Part shown: positions 11,411-23,856 of the stretch, in pieces | Numbering within the stretch: the first letter of the stretch is position 1 | How the letters are laid out: the number at the start of each line of letters is the position of its first letter | Origin: Atkinsonella hypoxylon | Taxonomy: Eukaryota; Ascomycota; Sordariomycetes; Hypocreales; Clavicipitaceae | DNA: 64,000 bases | NCBI GenBank assembly: GCA_000729835.1 | Contig: JFHB01000054.1 | Span: forward strand, 101,130 to 165,129 | Reading direction: 5' to 3' | Notes under the pieces: model-generated | Seen by the model: only the letters and a program-made list of their open reading frames with translations | What the model was told of the DNA's origin: nothing | Database searches by the model: none | Program-made: the position numbers and the translations under genes

Positions 11411-14400
11411 TTACTCTGCCAACGCCTGCAAGGCTTGCGTGAGCGTAACAACTTTCAAGCTGCGACCTCTCTTCAGGCCCGATCCTGACCCGAGGACGTT
11501 CGTTACTGTTGGGTTCTTGTCATCATTCCACTTTCTGAATACGCGCTTCAAGTCTCGCGGAATTCCCTCTAGGACGACAGTTGATATGGGCACAAATGGA
11601 CGATCCTCCATTCCAGACGCGAGAATGGCATACTCTTGCGCAAAATCAAGTGCATTGCGGAATGAAGAGTACTGTGATTTGGCCCCTGATCCTATGATAA
11701 TGTAGATCTCGAAAAAGGCGTCAAGAATGTAGATGCCTGCAGAGGAGAGATCGGCTTGGTTAAAAGGGCTGATTTCAAAAATCTGCCCGCTTGATAGTTA
11801 GATCATCTCCATATATATATATATATATAAAGGTTAGGGCTCCTAATATGGGAAGCACGGGAAAACCCAACATACCTGTTGGCGAGAATCTGCGTCTGAA
11901 CAAAAGAGTCGGCTGCTGTATTTTTCATAGCTTGGCTTGAGACGCCAATGATCAGCAGAGTGAGGCTTGCAGCTCTTATCCTCAAAAATGTCCCAGAAGG
12001 AAGCTGGCTCACTGCCATCTTCGTACTCGTTCAGCTCGCCAGTCAATGTGAGATCCATGCCAACCAGTCTTGCGCAGCTCACTTCTGTCACATCACTACC
12101 TTTGCCTTTCCACATCCAACAGTTGCCTCCTTTGGTCAGCAAGTACGTGAAGCCAGCGCACAAACTCAACGGACTGAAGTCCACTTCGTCGAAGACAACT
12201 TGGCCCAAGTATCGTCTACCGCAGAGCATGCTCGGTGATAGCGAGTCAAACCTGTTGCTGGACCCCCTTCTCACTATTATGACACCGCCGACGGCCTGCA
12301 CAAATTCAGTCGTCTCCTTCCCTTGCCGCAGCTGAACGAGTTTGCCTCCCAGTGTACGAGCCTCTCGTTGTACGAAGAGCTGTGCATCTGCGGCTGATGA
12401 TTCAGGTACTTCGTCGCCCACCCAGAAGTAAACCTCGAATACCCTCTTGCCGGATCGATCGGCAAAATTGTGTGCACAAACGTACATTTCCTGGTCGAAC
12501 AAGACCCGTTCGTTTTGGGGCGAGAGAGGTAGCTTCTTCCCATCGTCTAAAATCCGAAACATTTGAAGCCCCAGACTCGTCACCTTATCACCAGTCCTAG
12601 GTCGGTTCATCAAAATCTGCGCCGGATCGATTTTCATGACTCTCCTGGTTTGCACGGGCCCGAAGAAGTTTGACAGGAGCACGGAAACCTCGTTTGCTTG
12701 TTTCGTGGGTGACCGAGTTGGCGAAGATATCACGGGTGGTGACTTACATCCCTCGCCAGAAAGGCCGGACAATGGCCGACTACTTCTTTTGAGCCCCATA
12801 GGGGTTGTAGGTTCATCGAAAGACGATTGTGACGCAGGGGGTGACCGGACGCCTAATCGAGGTGAGGCATCTCTGTCTCTCATAGATGGAAGTGAATCTC
12901 GGTCACTTTTGGTCGGCGACGGTGGTTCTGCCAACTTAGTTGGGGACCTGGAGCCCGTTCGCTGATGACCGAGCCTTATTGGCTCCTTGATCGACTCCTT
13001 TTCGACATTCTGCGAAGAATTTTCGTCTAGGAATTGGGATATTCGCTTCTGGTCCAGTTTCTTTGGCGACGAAGGCGGAACATCCTCACTCTCATTTTGC
13101 GAATTGGTCTTTGTAGGCGAGTGTGAAGTCGACTTCTTTGGAATGGGCTGAGATCGTCCGCGACATTCCGTTCGATGTTGATCCACGGGCTCGGTAGGTT
13201 GGACGAGCTTCACAGGCTTGGGTTCTAGGGCAGCTGACAGAGAGCTCCGCAGAACCGCATTGGAAACAACCTGCTCCTGGATCGACACGCCAAATAGTTT
13301 TGGCGGGGGCTTGGCTGGTGTTGCTTCATCGGCCTTGCCGGCTTGTGGCAGCCGAGCGATCCCTTCATGCTTCACTTCTCCACTTTCTAGTTTCTCTCCC
13401 AATTTCGGGCCAGGCATTGACTTGGCTGCTGTCTCAGTAGATGTAGGGGTACTTATACTTGTCGCTGCGTTGGTCGGGGCTTTTCTTCTTGGACCGCGAA
13501 CCCGGTTCTTTGTCATATGGGTCAACTGAGGCCCTGGGCCGCATGGTTCAGTCGATATCCCAGTATATGGTTTGACAGGCTCCCGGGAGCCATCAGAGCT
13601 TCTCCCGCCATTTACAGACGAATTTGGTGGCCCCCTTGCCAGCAGCTCAGCAAGCGCAGGGTTGAATCGATCACCCAACTTGCTGCCTCCAGCAGCAACT
13701 CGGCCCTGCGATGGGAGCTTCGAGGGTGCACTTGATTCCTTCGGCAGACTAGGCGGTGCTCGAAAGTCGATCTTGGTCTTTGGCGCCTGCGGCTCGGTTG
13801 AAACACTCTTCAGTTTTTCTGTACTTGGACTCTTCAGGTGGGCGGGAGGTTGTGCTGTATTGGGCGACCTTGGTGAGAAGACGGTTCCGGCCGTCGCACT
13901 CTTGGGACCTGGAGTTGGCTTGGGTGGGTCGACGTTTTTCACAGATGCACTGACAATTGTCTCTGAAGGACTGTTCTTCTTGACCGCAGTGGCTGCTGCT
14001 TTCCCCAATTCTGCTCTCTTGGCCAATCCCTCAGGTATCGGCTTTTCCGCAGTGTTGCTTTGAGTCCGCGTTACCCCTCGGCTCTCAACTTGGGCAGCCT
14101 TGAAGTCTGCTCTCTTCTTCAAAATGGCGTCTTTGAACTCATCCCTCCTGTCGCTCTTCTTCGGACCATCAGTGACATTAAGGTTAGCCTTACCCCGCAG
14201 GATGTTATCCTTCAGCTCGTCTGGTGCAACATAATTTTGCGTCTTGGTCCTCCGCAGATTGCCAAAGACATTCTTGAACTCAGGCTCATTGTTCTTTGGA
14301 GTTTCCTTCTCGACAGGTCGTTGCCGTAAATTTGACCTTAGATCTTGGCCTGGAGGAGTTTGTGGTTTAGGCTTGACTGATGGTGGGCTCATGACAGGCG

Positions 14401-16251
14401 TTCGCTTCGCACTTTCACCTGTGGTCGGTTGCTCAAATCGAGTTTCGACTTTTTCTGGTTTGGGCACAAGTTCAGACTTAGGGGGCTCTGTGTCAGATTG
14501 CTTTTGAGTAGTAGTTTGCTTTGGCGCATGGCCATATGCAGGGCGATTCGCGTTTGGAGGCGGTGAGTAAATACCGCCGAGTCCGGTAGGATTAGATTTA
14601 GCCACATTACCCAAAGCTGACTGTCTCATAAGCCCTCCAATACTGACCTGATGCTTGTGCGAGATGGACGTTGGACGGTTGGAGTCCATTGCAGCCTTTT
14701 CTCTCCACGTAGGCTGGGTAGGCGATGGAGTCTGCTTTGGGGATTCTGGCCTGTTTAATGCGCTTTCAAGCCAACTTGACTTGGTCGGACTCCATCGTCT
14801 GGGGTCCATGGTTTTAGATGGGCTGCTCGGTATGATGGCATTTTCGTCGTCTCGCTCGTCCTCCGGTCCGGTGGTTCCCATGGAATCTTGACTTGAAGAT
14901 TTGGAAACATCGCCAAGGTCAGATGGTTTGTCTCCATGTCTTGAGGTTGGTCTGCTGGATGTTGGAGTTGTAGAACTTCCTCGCGTGGTATCCTGTGGCC
15001 GAGCATTGGCATGCGCAGATGACCTATCATAGGTTCCCCTTCTTGTAGTTACGGAATCAGCACGCGTTAAGCCTGGAGGGCTAGCAACACTCCAACGCTT
15101 AACACTATCGCTACGCTTCATCATCGCACTCTGAACGAACCCGCCCAATCCTTTCGTGGGTGACGGCGACCGAGTAGGAGATGCTCTGCCAGACATCATG
15201 GTGAAATCCTGAGCCTGGTGACTCTCTTCCGACCCGACGTCGAATAAAGGCGGCTTGAAAGTGACAGGAGAGGCAAGCTTCGAGTGCTCGAGCTCTTCGA
15301 CGCCAGACTTTGGCCAAGAGTCATCCTTCAATGTAGAGCCCGCAGCTGACATGCCGGGCAATTGAGGGTTGACTGAAGTCATATCTAACCGGTCGTCATC
15401 CTCGACCTGATTGCGCCGAAAGGCCGCTGATCCCTGACCACGATCAGCCGTTTGTCGAAACCAAGACGGATCCTTGGACCCTAAAGCTTTGGCTATCTGA
15501 TCTTTGGAGAAACTTTCTTCAATCATGAATGCTGGACCCTGTGTATCCGCAATAGACCTCTGGGTCGCGTTTTGGGCCGCTACCATGCTCAGTGGCCTAG
15601 CACCACCTCGGGAAACGGGCCGTCTCTGCCACGGAAGCGTAGAAGTTAGGGCCGGCGGTGTCGAACTTTCTTTCTGGACCGGCTTCTCTCCAGTGGACGT
15701 CTCCTTTTCGTTTTCGGGCAGAGTTGGAGACGACATTAGATTGTGAGATGCGGGCGATGCGGGCGATGGAGAGGCGGAAGGTTCGCGACCTTGGGTGGTC
15801 CTGGTTGGTGAACCAAGTCGAGTAGCATCTGAAATTTGTATGCTCTGGCGGTTTGAGCGTGGCGAAGGCGTGTTCAGGGGTGACGATTTTTGAGGAGAAA
15901 TCGAACGGGCGCGTTCTACAGGGGTGGCGAACGTCAGTTTCAGATAGAGTCTCCCGGCGCGGATCAACTTCACGATTTTCGGGCTTCAATTGACCAGCCA
16001 GCTGCCAGCTATAGCAAGTCCTCCCCGGCAGCTGTCGGATAGCGTTTACGATTGCATCAAAAATAAGAGACACCCCAAGTTGTCCAACAGCCAGTTCGAC
16101 CACAAAATAACTTACCTTCTCTCCGAGCTTGGCGCTCCCGTTTGGCCGCGAGAAATTCCTCTCTCTCCCGGGCCCGGGCCCCTTCGTCTTCGATTTGCTG
16201 CTCCCGCAGACGCCCGACCTGCTCGAGGAATTGAGAGACTTCGTCGGACAT
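11411..16251 (-). CDS. DUF4045-gelsolin protein, 1515 residues
   Basis: Large fungal protein with an N-terminal DUF4045 region and C-terminal gelsolin-like repeats. Exons in coding order are 16251-16116, 15915-11876 and 11782-11411. The first 45 residues (MSDEVSQFLEQVGRL, then a charged helix rich in Arg/Glu) join in frame to ERARSISPQK. About 1000 residues of Ser/Pro/Lys-rich disordered sequence follow, with many SPT, SPSP and SPTK motifs suggesting proline-directed phosphorylation. The C-terminal third has gelsolin-like repeat cores (YVCAHNFADRSGKRVFEVYFWVGDE and the FEIYIIIG region). Actin binding or capping is inferred from the gelsolin fold; no function is shown by the sequence. Intron 2 contains an (AT)n stretch. 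Confidence 0.88.
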
Positions 16252-17402
16252 GGCTCGTCGTGCGGAGTTTGTGTCAAAGCAGCGATTCAGCGTAGATCAT
16301 GTACACGTGGAGATAGGCAGGCAGGCAGGCGCGAAGATCAACAGGCCATGATGTACCTCTGCAAACCAAATGCTGATAGGACAGATGGCGTCGAAAAACC
16401 CCCTCGTGTGTCCTTGGATCTCTCAACAATTCAGAAGTCTTGCAACAGAGACGAACGGGATGTTGGATGAGGAGAGACTATGTGATGCTAATCGTCTAAG
16501 CAGGCTCAGTAGAGGGAGGGGTGACCGGGCCGAGACTAACTGCGCAAGTGCAAATTGTGACGACAAGCTTGAGCTGATAACATTATGGCATTGGTTTGGG
16601 CCTGCAGCTGCAGCCCAGCTCTAACTATCTATCGCGGCTACGCGGCCCAACAAGCGAGGACGCTGGGGCTGATGTTTGCACCCCACTTCACCACCCAAAG
16701 CTGCAAACGCGCCCTGAAGAGGCCCCGTGACAAAATTATCGCGCCGTGTTCACCCACTCCCACAAGACGCTTGGCCCATTACCCCGGACGGCTGGCCGGT
16801 CACCTCTCTGGCCGCCCCTGCAGTTCGCAAGGGAATTGCCAGGCAACGTTAGCATCTATCAAAACGCTCTTTATTAACAGACTTCCTTCACATCATTCTT
16901 GGCATCAGTCTCCTGCTGTCCTGTCAGCCTATTCTGCTACAACCTCAAATTATAGATTAGAAAATGACACGATTCGATCATCTATCCGATGTCAACAAGT
17001 GGCGCTCTTTGTTTACTTTCTAACGCCACGCGATCCGATGTCGCGTTGACCTTTCGACTAGCCTAGTCATACGCCTCCTCTATCATTGGCCATCCGCAGC
17101 GGGGAAATCGTTCATCGCTTCAAGCAGAAACCTGCTTCTGCCTTCGTAGTTCGTCGATGCACGGCGCATTGCTTTTGCCAGAGAGGCGTTCAGCAGAGGT
17201 TCCGCGTGCGAACGACATGCTCGTTGCAGCAAAGGCGTTTGGCCAGTTGACGAAGTGGTTTGTGTCGGCTTGCCTGGGAGACATTAAAAAGAATGAAGCT
17301 TGTCATTGTCCTCCTGTTTGGAAAGGCCAAATATCTGGTCTTCAAATGCTTCAAGTTACATGCTTGCGCTTCATTGAGTCGCCGCTTCGCTTCATGCCTC
17401 AC
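16252..17402. promoter_or_regulatory. Intergenic: promoter of the DUF4045-gelsolin gene, 3' flank of ARL2
   Basis: About 1.15 kb between two minus-strand genes. No coding sequence is supported. GGCA repeats occur near 16315-16330. Confidence 0.45.
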
Positions 17403-18285
17403 TCAATAAAGAAACAATCTTTTCTTCGCATCTGCCACTACCCATGCCAATCCTTCTTGTAGATTCTTTCCCGTCATCGCGCTACACCGCAAGATATGCC
17501 ATTGATGTGAACGAATATCGTCCAGCCGTAATGCCTGGGGCGAAGGGAAAAAAAATTAGCGCTGTAGCCGGTGACGAAAAACATTTACCAAGCCGGCTTT
17601 GGGCTCATACCTCTCGGGTTTCTTGTTCATCCATGCATCCTTCCACATCCGTCTTGTTTGAAAATATGAGCAAACTTGCTCCCGACAGCCGCTTTTTTTA
17701 AACAGTCAGTATCAGATTGCACACCCAGGCAGAAGACAAGAAAAGTGTTTTGCACAACATACCTCTTCCAGAAGCAGCCCATGCAGTTCTTCTCTGCAAT
17801 CTTGTATTCTTAGGCGATCCGTAGCATCGACCACCCATATTAAAGCGTCGGTCTTCTCGAAGTAATTGCGCCAATATGATCGCAGAGTTTTTTGACCGCC
17901 CACATCCCCTGCACTTGTCAGTAATGCTTGCCTTGGAGTCTGGATATAATATATCCATTGGGGACGGCTGACAGATATTCAACTTGAATCTGAAAGATCA
18001 CGTTAACATTGACCCAAATAAAAGGGTTCAATAGAACCTTACCCTTCGTAGTCGATAGTCTTGATGATGAACCCTAGCGTTGGGCTGACGGTGTTCACGT
18101 CTTCGCCCATGATCTTCTTGACAATGGTGGTCTTCCCAGCATTGTCAAGACCACTTCAATTTTCCCGTCAGGCATGAGTTTTCAGAACGACACGTCCTTG
18201 TCGTTTTGCGGATAGTTTTGACGTACAGCATCAATATCCTCATCTCCTTGTCTTTGAGTCGGGCTTTCCGCAGAATGGACAACAT
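17403..18285 (-). CDS. ARL2: ARL2/CIN4-type small GTPase with six exons
   Basis: Arf-like GTPase that works with tubulin cofactors in alpha/beta-tubulin folding. Exons in coding order are 18285-18227, 18153-18043, 17989-17973, 17908-17763, 17691-17611 and 17534-17403; lengths 59+111+17+146+81+132 make 546 nt (181 residues plus stop), the family's usual size. Motifs: GLDNAGKT (P-loop, 21-28), SPTLGFIIKTIDY (switch I), WDVGGQ (switch II), SNKTD (guanine specificity) and CSAMTG. The WDVGGQ Trp is built across the junction after the 17-nt exon. Residue 2 is Leu rather than Gly, so no N-myristoylation, as is usual for ARL2. No long open frame marks this gene; it is visible only through splicing. 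Confidence 0.93.
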
Positions 18286-21147
18286 GTGGGCTAAACTCTT
18301 GCTGTTCTGTAATGTATATACGCGACAGTAAGATGCAGAAACTTGGTTCAGAAAAACATGCTTTGCTCATATCCGATATGCTCCTCACAGTATTGTTCTT
18401 TGCAGTCTAACGAGGCTGCCATGAAGTGAATGGGATCCTTGATCCACACGTGATCGGCTCCCATTCATCCATCATCTTCCAAGTGGTGCCCCCATATAGT
18501 ATTACCTAACCACGCCCGTTGTTCTCGTGGCCACCACGGCGCAATCTGTTTGGAATTCTCACATACTGACCTTTTCGCATGGAAGGACAAACAAGACTAA
18601 TGGCAGACGAGCCGCATATCTCGAGCTTGACAACCCTTGTCAGGGAGAGACCAGGCTAGCAAGCTGCCGAGCCAAGGAAGACACTAGGCCAGTCACCGTG
18701 AATGTGCATTCTGAATTTGGCATCCTCGATCGCATCCACGCTCGCGATTGTGTATATTCATAACCTACAAGACTGTTATGTCGTTATGACGTCGTCGAAG
18801 TCTATAGCGCTTGCTGGATGAGAATGGTCAAGACAAAGATGAATCCCGAGTCCGTCAAAACCTAAGGGATCCGTTATCATAACAAATGCATAACATACAT
18901 CAAGAGTAAAACATAGCTTAAACTGCTTCTCGGACTACATCAGCAAAGGTATGGCATTTGCAGACCACATTGCAACTAAGCCAGCCTGCTGAGAGGATTC
19001 AGTCTTGGTTCCAGTTCTACCACGTAATAAATGTGATAGAGGGTCAGGAAATTCTACGTCAAGAGTAAGGTCCTTTCCCTTCGGCACAAGACACCATGCG
19101 CGAAATCGATGCACAAAGGAGGAGATTACCACAATAGTCACTCCGAATGCCATGTCATCAAAGTCGAACATCTAACCACAGCCTGTAATCGCCGTGACTG
19201 TCGACGTCTATGGTCAATTACAAAACAAGGCCCGGAAAAAAAAAACCACTATGATTTACTCGGATTATCGACTTGTAACGACCAGGTTGCATAAAAATCT
19301 TGGACCGTTTTGTCAAACGTAAATCTACTAAGAATGGTTCGCACAAACAATAGCTGGACTGAATTGATTCTCGAACAGATCGCATCGGCTGAAACGGAAC
19401 AACTTGGTTTGTCCTCAGGAATGCCAATTGGTGAAACCCTGGAGGACTGTTATACAAAATCGTCGCCATACTTTCTGGAAGGTAAAGTTAGTAATGATTT
19501 AGTGGCTGGTTATGGTACTACACTGCTGAAGCGGCCAGGCATGGACGTCGCTGAACGAAGTGTGTCATACGAAATGGTACTTTGTGAATTGAAGAACCTG
19601 ATGAAGTTGGACTTTTCCTTTGTGCAAAGACGGCTAAACTCCTCTTCGTAGAGGCTTGAATTTATGATGGTGGTTCTGCTACCACACCTTGCAAGAATCA
19701 AGAGTCGTAGGGAAGCAAGGCTAAATCGTTGTCATGTCTCTGCCGGGAGGAACCGGCTTCACTAACCACAACTGCATATTACCAGAATGATACATCTAGA
19801 CTATCTATCTAATCCCATAGCACTCCTCTATTCCGCAGCGGACATATGCAAATATTCTTACAGGTGATGGAAAGGACATAACACTACATCTGTTTCCCTT
19901 CGCCACAGCCAATTTCTCATTCTCTGGCGCTGAGCAGCGATTAGACGAGCATTTGAAGGACGATAATTCCGAAGTTGCCCACAAACCAAGTAGTGCGACC
20001 GGAGTTGTGTATCGGTAGCGCAGCCTCGGTTCGCAGGCTAAGCTCTTGGCATCAGCTCAGCACCCTTGCCAGTCTTCCAGTTCTGGACCCTGCCGTGACC
20101 TCAGCTGTCAAGATCACTAACATGATGATGACAAGGCCGGTTCAAGGATGTAAATTGTTTCGATGCGCTTAAGAAGCAGCCCAATTGGGCCTCCGTTGCG
20201 AATCCGTTGCAAGCCAACAACCGACCCCGATTCGGACGTTGGGACGAGCAAGTGAAACACGTCTTTGCCGATCCTGATGCATATATGATTGGCAACACAG
20301 ATTCCGCTTAATGATTCGGGCGAGCTTTTTAAGTACGTATTACGACCGGGAGATTGTTTGTAGTCATGTGACGGTCGTTTATTCGAAGCGAAATCGGCAT
20401 TGTTACTTCTTTCTTTCTTTTCAATAGTAAATTATTGGTGTAATTGTATAGTCAGTATTGAAGATTGAAATCCGGGTTTCATCCATGATCGTGATAACAA
20501 AATCCTTTGAGAAATGCGAGTCCATGTAGAACATGTGACAGAGGCGCTGGTACTCGGATACATTTTGAGTGCGAAGCATGCACAATATGGCCGTCACCAC
20601 AAAGTCTCTCAAGCCAGCAGTTCACTCTTGTCCAACTCCTTGCACTTGTATCTACCATGTCTGTTCATACACCTCAAGAAGAGACGGAATTAGTCATCAA
20701 GTTGTAAGGCGGCGGCATTGACCCAAACCTGACCAGCTTATTGAAGAACTGCTCATCTGAACGGACACTTATCTAACAAGCACATTCTCCGCCATCGTAT
20801 AATTTTTGAGTGAATATACGAACATAGCGATTTTTGCCGACCACTCTCACTGGACCTCCACTATCGCCAGCGGTTCACGTCATCCCGAATGAGTCCTATT
20901 CCCTCATCGCCATTGGCTTTTGTTCTGTAGATTTCCAGCATTTCAGTGGCAAGTACAACGTCCTCGTAAACATAGAACCCTCCAGCAAATATAATATACC
21001 TCTCGCCCATTGTTCCTTTGGCCGTTGTACAAGATCATAATCGTAAAGTACACAATCAGTTGTCTTCGGTTAATATCACTTGCCACTCCGCTCTCTCGGG
21101 TAAAACATGCTCAGCCAGCACCCCGAGACAGAGTGCAGTTTCACAAA
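18286..21147. other. Gene-poor region, 2.9 kb
   Basis: I find no gene that I can support. Short open frames, for example minus 20612-20421 (begins LRDFVVTAILCML) and plus 19334-19651 (from MVRTNNSWTELI), have coding-like composition but lack a recognisable domain, good start or partner exons. They could be decayed gene fragments. No terminal repeats or transposase motifs were seen. Confidence 0.4.
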
Positions 21148-23016
21148 TCAACATCGACTGACGATTTTGGAAGTCGGTGTTATAGTACGTTCTACTATGA
21201 CCAGATCATGCCAATCCAGATGGCGCTGGTCATCCTCTGATGCAAGGCCATCTCTGAAACGACCAACCTCTTCAAAGTCGAATTTATTAAGAAATTGAGA
21301 TTTCCACTTCTCGTTTTCTTTTTGGTTATTCCACTCAATAGTATCAACATATAAATGTGTGTATTGTCGGTGGTTGCGGTTGGCGGGCCATTCGTAGATG
21401 CCATCCATAGCGTCGTCGTCTTTATTGTATCTCCAATCATAGCTGACCATATCTGTATGAAACGGTGATATGGTCTTCAATATGCAATTCAGAAGCGCCG
21501 AGCCGAATAGCTTGCGACGATGATCTGGGTGAACCATCAACGTCAGCCACCCAGCGTAGCGAGATAATGGACAAGGACGGCCATTCAGGCCAAGGCGAGA
21601 CTTGGTGACAAAGGCAAAGCCAACGACTGATGGTTTTGATCTTGGCTGATCTGCGATATAGCGAGAGAATTCCTTGAAGATTTTCTCAGAATCTTTCGGC
21701 CACTTTGTCGGGTCCAAAAAGTCTTCTTGGATGGGTGTCAGAACAACAAACGGGCGCTTGTCGCTCTTGCACTCTTCCCAGATGCGAGCCACATCTTCAA
21801 CGGTTATCAAGAGAGGCCCGGTCAACTCCCCAGCCGTCATTTTCATGTTTTCATTGGTGATAATTTCTGCGATCATCCGAAAATCCGTACGGTTTGCAGG
21901 GCGAATTATGCAATCTGCGCGGGGCCAAGTAACCGGATCGGCTTCCGACTGTAGCTCAGTCGCAGGGGGCTTCTCTTTAGTAGCCACTCGATCAAATTTG
22001 GATATATCGTCTGAGTCCTGCATTTTTAAGAACATACGGAACTGAGACGTCATGTTAGCGCCTCGCCAATTGAGGTCACGAAAACCTCTACAAAGCCCAT
22101 CTTCGTGGACCCGGACACAATCGGGGTGGACAATAGCTGGAATAAAAGTACCCTCTTCAGGATCAATATCACAACGGATATTGTCTGAGTCTTTGAGTGC
22201 CGCGTGAGAGATTATTACGGACGGTGAAGTCAAGTACTTGGCCACCCACAGGTCGACCGCATCGCGTTCGTCGTCCACTATAGTTCCTTCAGCCATGCTA
22301 ACGGTGCTTCCCTCGCACCTCTTGAACAACTTTTTCCGGATTGGCGTATCTCTACCCTGATCCGAAATTTCGGGCGTAAAACCGTCTCCTTGATCACTGT
22401 GTGCTGAAATACCAATGCTGTCTACACTCATACTAGAATTGCCTCCATGACCCCGTGCTGTTAGACTAGGGGGTGAAGGGATTTCTGCATGAATTACGTC
22501 TAGCGGTTTTGGTGAAGATTTCTCCATCAATTGGCAAGTAGAGTCCCTGGTATGAGAGGGCAGGCTAGGGATATTGTCTTGGCTGCGCTTATCAGGTTTC
22601 AACGCAACCGGCACCTCAGTGCCCTGTAATTCCATAGGGACTTCAAGACTGCCATCAACGCAACTCTGGTGTTGTTTCGGTTGTGTCGAATTTGGTTCAA
22701 GATTCTGCTCCTCTGTTGTATTCGATAGGCCAGAGCAGTCTCTTCCTGTGCTTTTTCTATCCTTTGACAGTATATTTTGATTTTCGAGATGATAGGAGAT
22801 GAGACTGTCCCGTTCGGATGATCCTGGACTGCCTTCTTCTACTTTGCATACAGCAGCTGTAGCATCAGACTGAGATCTGTCTCCATCGTAATCATTTGTT
22901 CTCTGACTAGCAAGTGATGGCGAAATCCACTGCCTCATTCTCTCGCATATTTCAGCAAGGCTTTCGTGGGGTTTTTGAGGTGTGGTCAGCGGATTTCTTG
23001 ACTCTGTTGACTCCAT
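21148..23016 (-). CDS. GNAT-fold acetyltransferase-like protein, 622 residues, single exon
   Basis: The N-terminal half is disordered and Ser-rich. The C-terminal half is a GNAT domain: IIRPANRTDFRMIAEII (beta1-alpha1), VVGFAFVTKSRLG, then AGWLTLMVHPDHRRKLFGSALLNCIL, where HRRKLFGSALL is the acetyl-CoA pyrophosphate-binding motif A. The tail includes THLYVDTIEWNNQ and FDFEEVGRFRDG. I chose ATG 23016 (MESTESRN); the open frame extends 27 bases upstream but begins with GTG. The substrate is unknown. The gene flanks the gene-poor region. Only one large exon is seen, unlike most neighbours. Confidence 0.85.
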   Translation of the reverse strand: MESTESRNPLTTPQKPHESLAEICERMRQWISPSLASQRTNDYDGDRSQSDATAAVCKVEEGSPGSSERDSLISYHLENQNILSKDRKSTGRDCSGLSNTTEEQNLEPNSTQPKQHQSCVDGSLEVPMELQGTEVPVALKPDKRSQDNIPSLPSHTRDSTCQLMEKSSPKPLDVIHAEIPSPPSLTARGHGGNSSMSVDSIGISAHSDQGDGFTPEISDQGRDTPIRKKLFKRCEGSTVSMAEGTIVDDERDAVDLWVAKYLTSPSVIISHAALKDSDNIRCDIDPEEGTFIPAIVHPDCVRVHEDGLCRGFRDLNWRGANMTSQFRMFLKMQDSDDISKFDRVATKEKPPATELQSEADPVTWPRADCIIRPANRTDFRMIAEIITNENMKMTAGELTGPLLITVEDVARIWEECKSDKRPFVVLTPIQEDFLDPTKWPKDSEKIFKEFSRYIADQPRSKPSVVGFAFVTKSRLGLNGRPCPLSRYAGWLTLMVHPDHRRKLFGSALLNCILKTISPFHTDMVSYDWRYNKDDDAMDGIYEWPANRNHRQYTHLYVDTIEWNNQKENEKWKSQFLNKFDFEEVGRFRDGLASEDDQRHLDWHDLVIVERTITPTSKIVSRC

Positions 23017-23748
23017 GGTGATGTTCCGCGGCGTGGAAAGCACTAATACCCGGCATTAAAGACCAGATATAGAACTGAAGAGACGGTAATGCTTGATCGA
23101 GTGTACTTGTCTTGCAGCTACTCCGTACTCAGGTCGCAACTCTAGACAGATCTTTCAAAAGTTGCTGCAATGCAAATAGATATAACTAGAGAGGAGAAAA
23201 GAAAATGATGAGAACGAGATTTTTTCGCCACCTGATATCTGGTGCAAAATTTGGCTGTCTAAAATGAATTCCTGTCCGCAATTGCATGGCAGCTGCCAGC
23301 AGTGTCGACAGCTGGCGGTGACTTTCCGGCATTTCATCAACGTCCTGTTTCGTGGGGTCGCCACGATGGCTAGCTGCAGAAGATGAAAACTTCAAGAAAT
23401 ACATATGAATTTGGGAGAGAACCAACACGCCTAAAAAGCCCTCGCCAGGTCTTGACCGGTCACGGCTGGCTGTACATCATAAGTCGACCCGAACCAGGCA
23501 GACTACTAGTGACAGTTGACAACAGATCTTCACAATGCCAAACTGAAATAATATTAGATGTGGAGCATGCGATCTCTTGGAATTTCGCGAAGAGGATCTT
23601 TCAACTCATTGACATGTCTGAGGCTGAGCCATTGCGCTCCATGAAATCCCGAGGAAGAGCACACCTATCTGCAGCATGGATTTTATGTGGTTCTTGATTT
23701 GTTTATGATTGGCATTGATAGGGAAAAATAAGCAGACTGTCTTATATC
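23017..23748. other. Intergenic between the GNAT gene and tRNA-Arg
   Basis: Contains a TACTCCGTA word (23119-23127) in the presumed GNAT promoter. No gene supported. Confidence 0.5.
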
Positions 23749-23841
23749 GGCCGCGTGGCCTAATGGCTAAGGCGCTAGATTTCGGTTTCCGTGGTCAACC
23801 GCCCCCTCTAGAGATTCCAGGTTCGACTCCTGGCGTGGTCG
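23749..23841 (+). tRNA. tRNA-Arg (anticodon UCG) with a 20-nt intron
   Basis: A full cloverleaf can be folded: acceptor GGCCGCG with CGTGGTC (two G-U pairs), D arm GCCT/AGGC, anticodon stem CTAGA/TCTAG, loop TT-TCG-G plus C after the intron, T arm CCAGG-TTCGACT-CCTGG and discriminator G. The anticodon is at 23782-23784. The intron occupies 23786-23805, at the canonical position after base 37. It reads CGA codons. Internal A box (TGGCCTAATGG) and B box (GGTTCGACTCC) are present. Confidence 0.95.
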
Positions 23842-23848
23842 TCCCAAG

Positions 23849-23856
23849 TTTTTTTT
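23849..23856 (+). terminator. Pol III terminator of tRNA-Arg
   Basis: Eight T residues start 7 bases after the tRNA 3' end. Confidence 0.8.

Noticed and set aside
12636..14063. Plus-strand frames of 100-163 codons within the DUF4045-gelsolin gene
   Set aside because: Antisense shadows of the Ser/Pro-rich disordered region.
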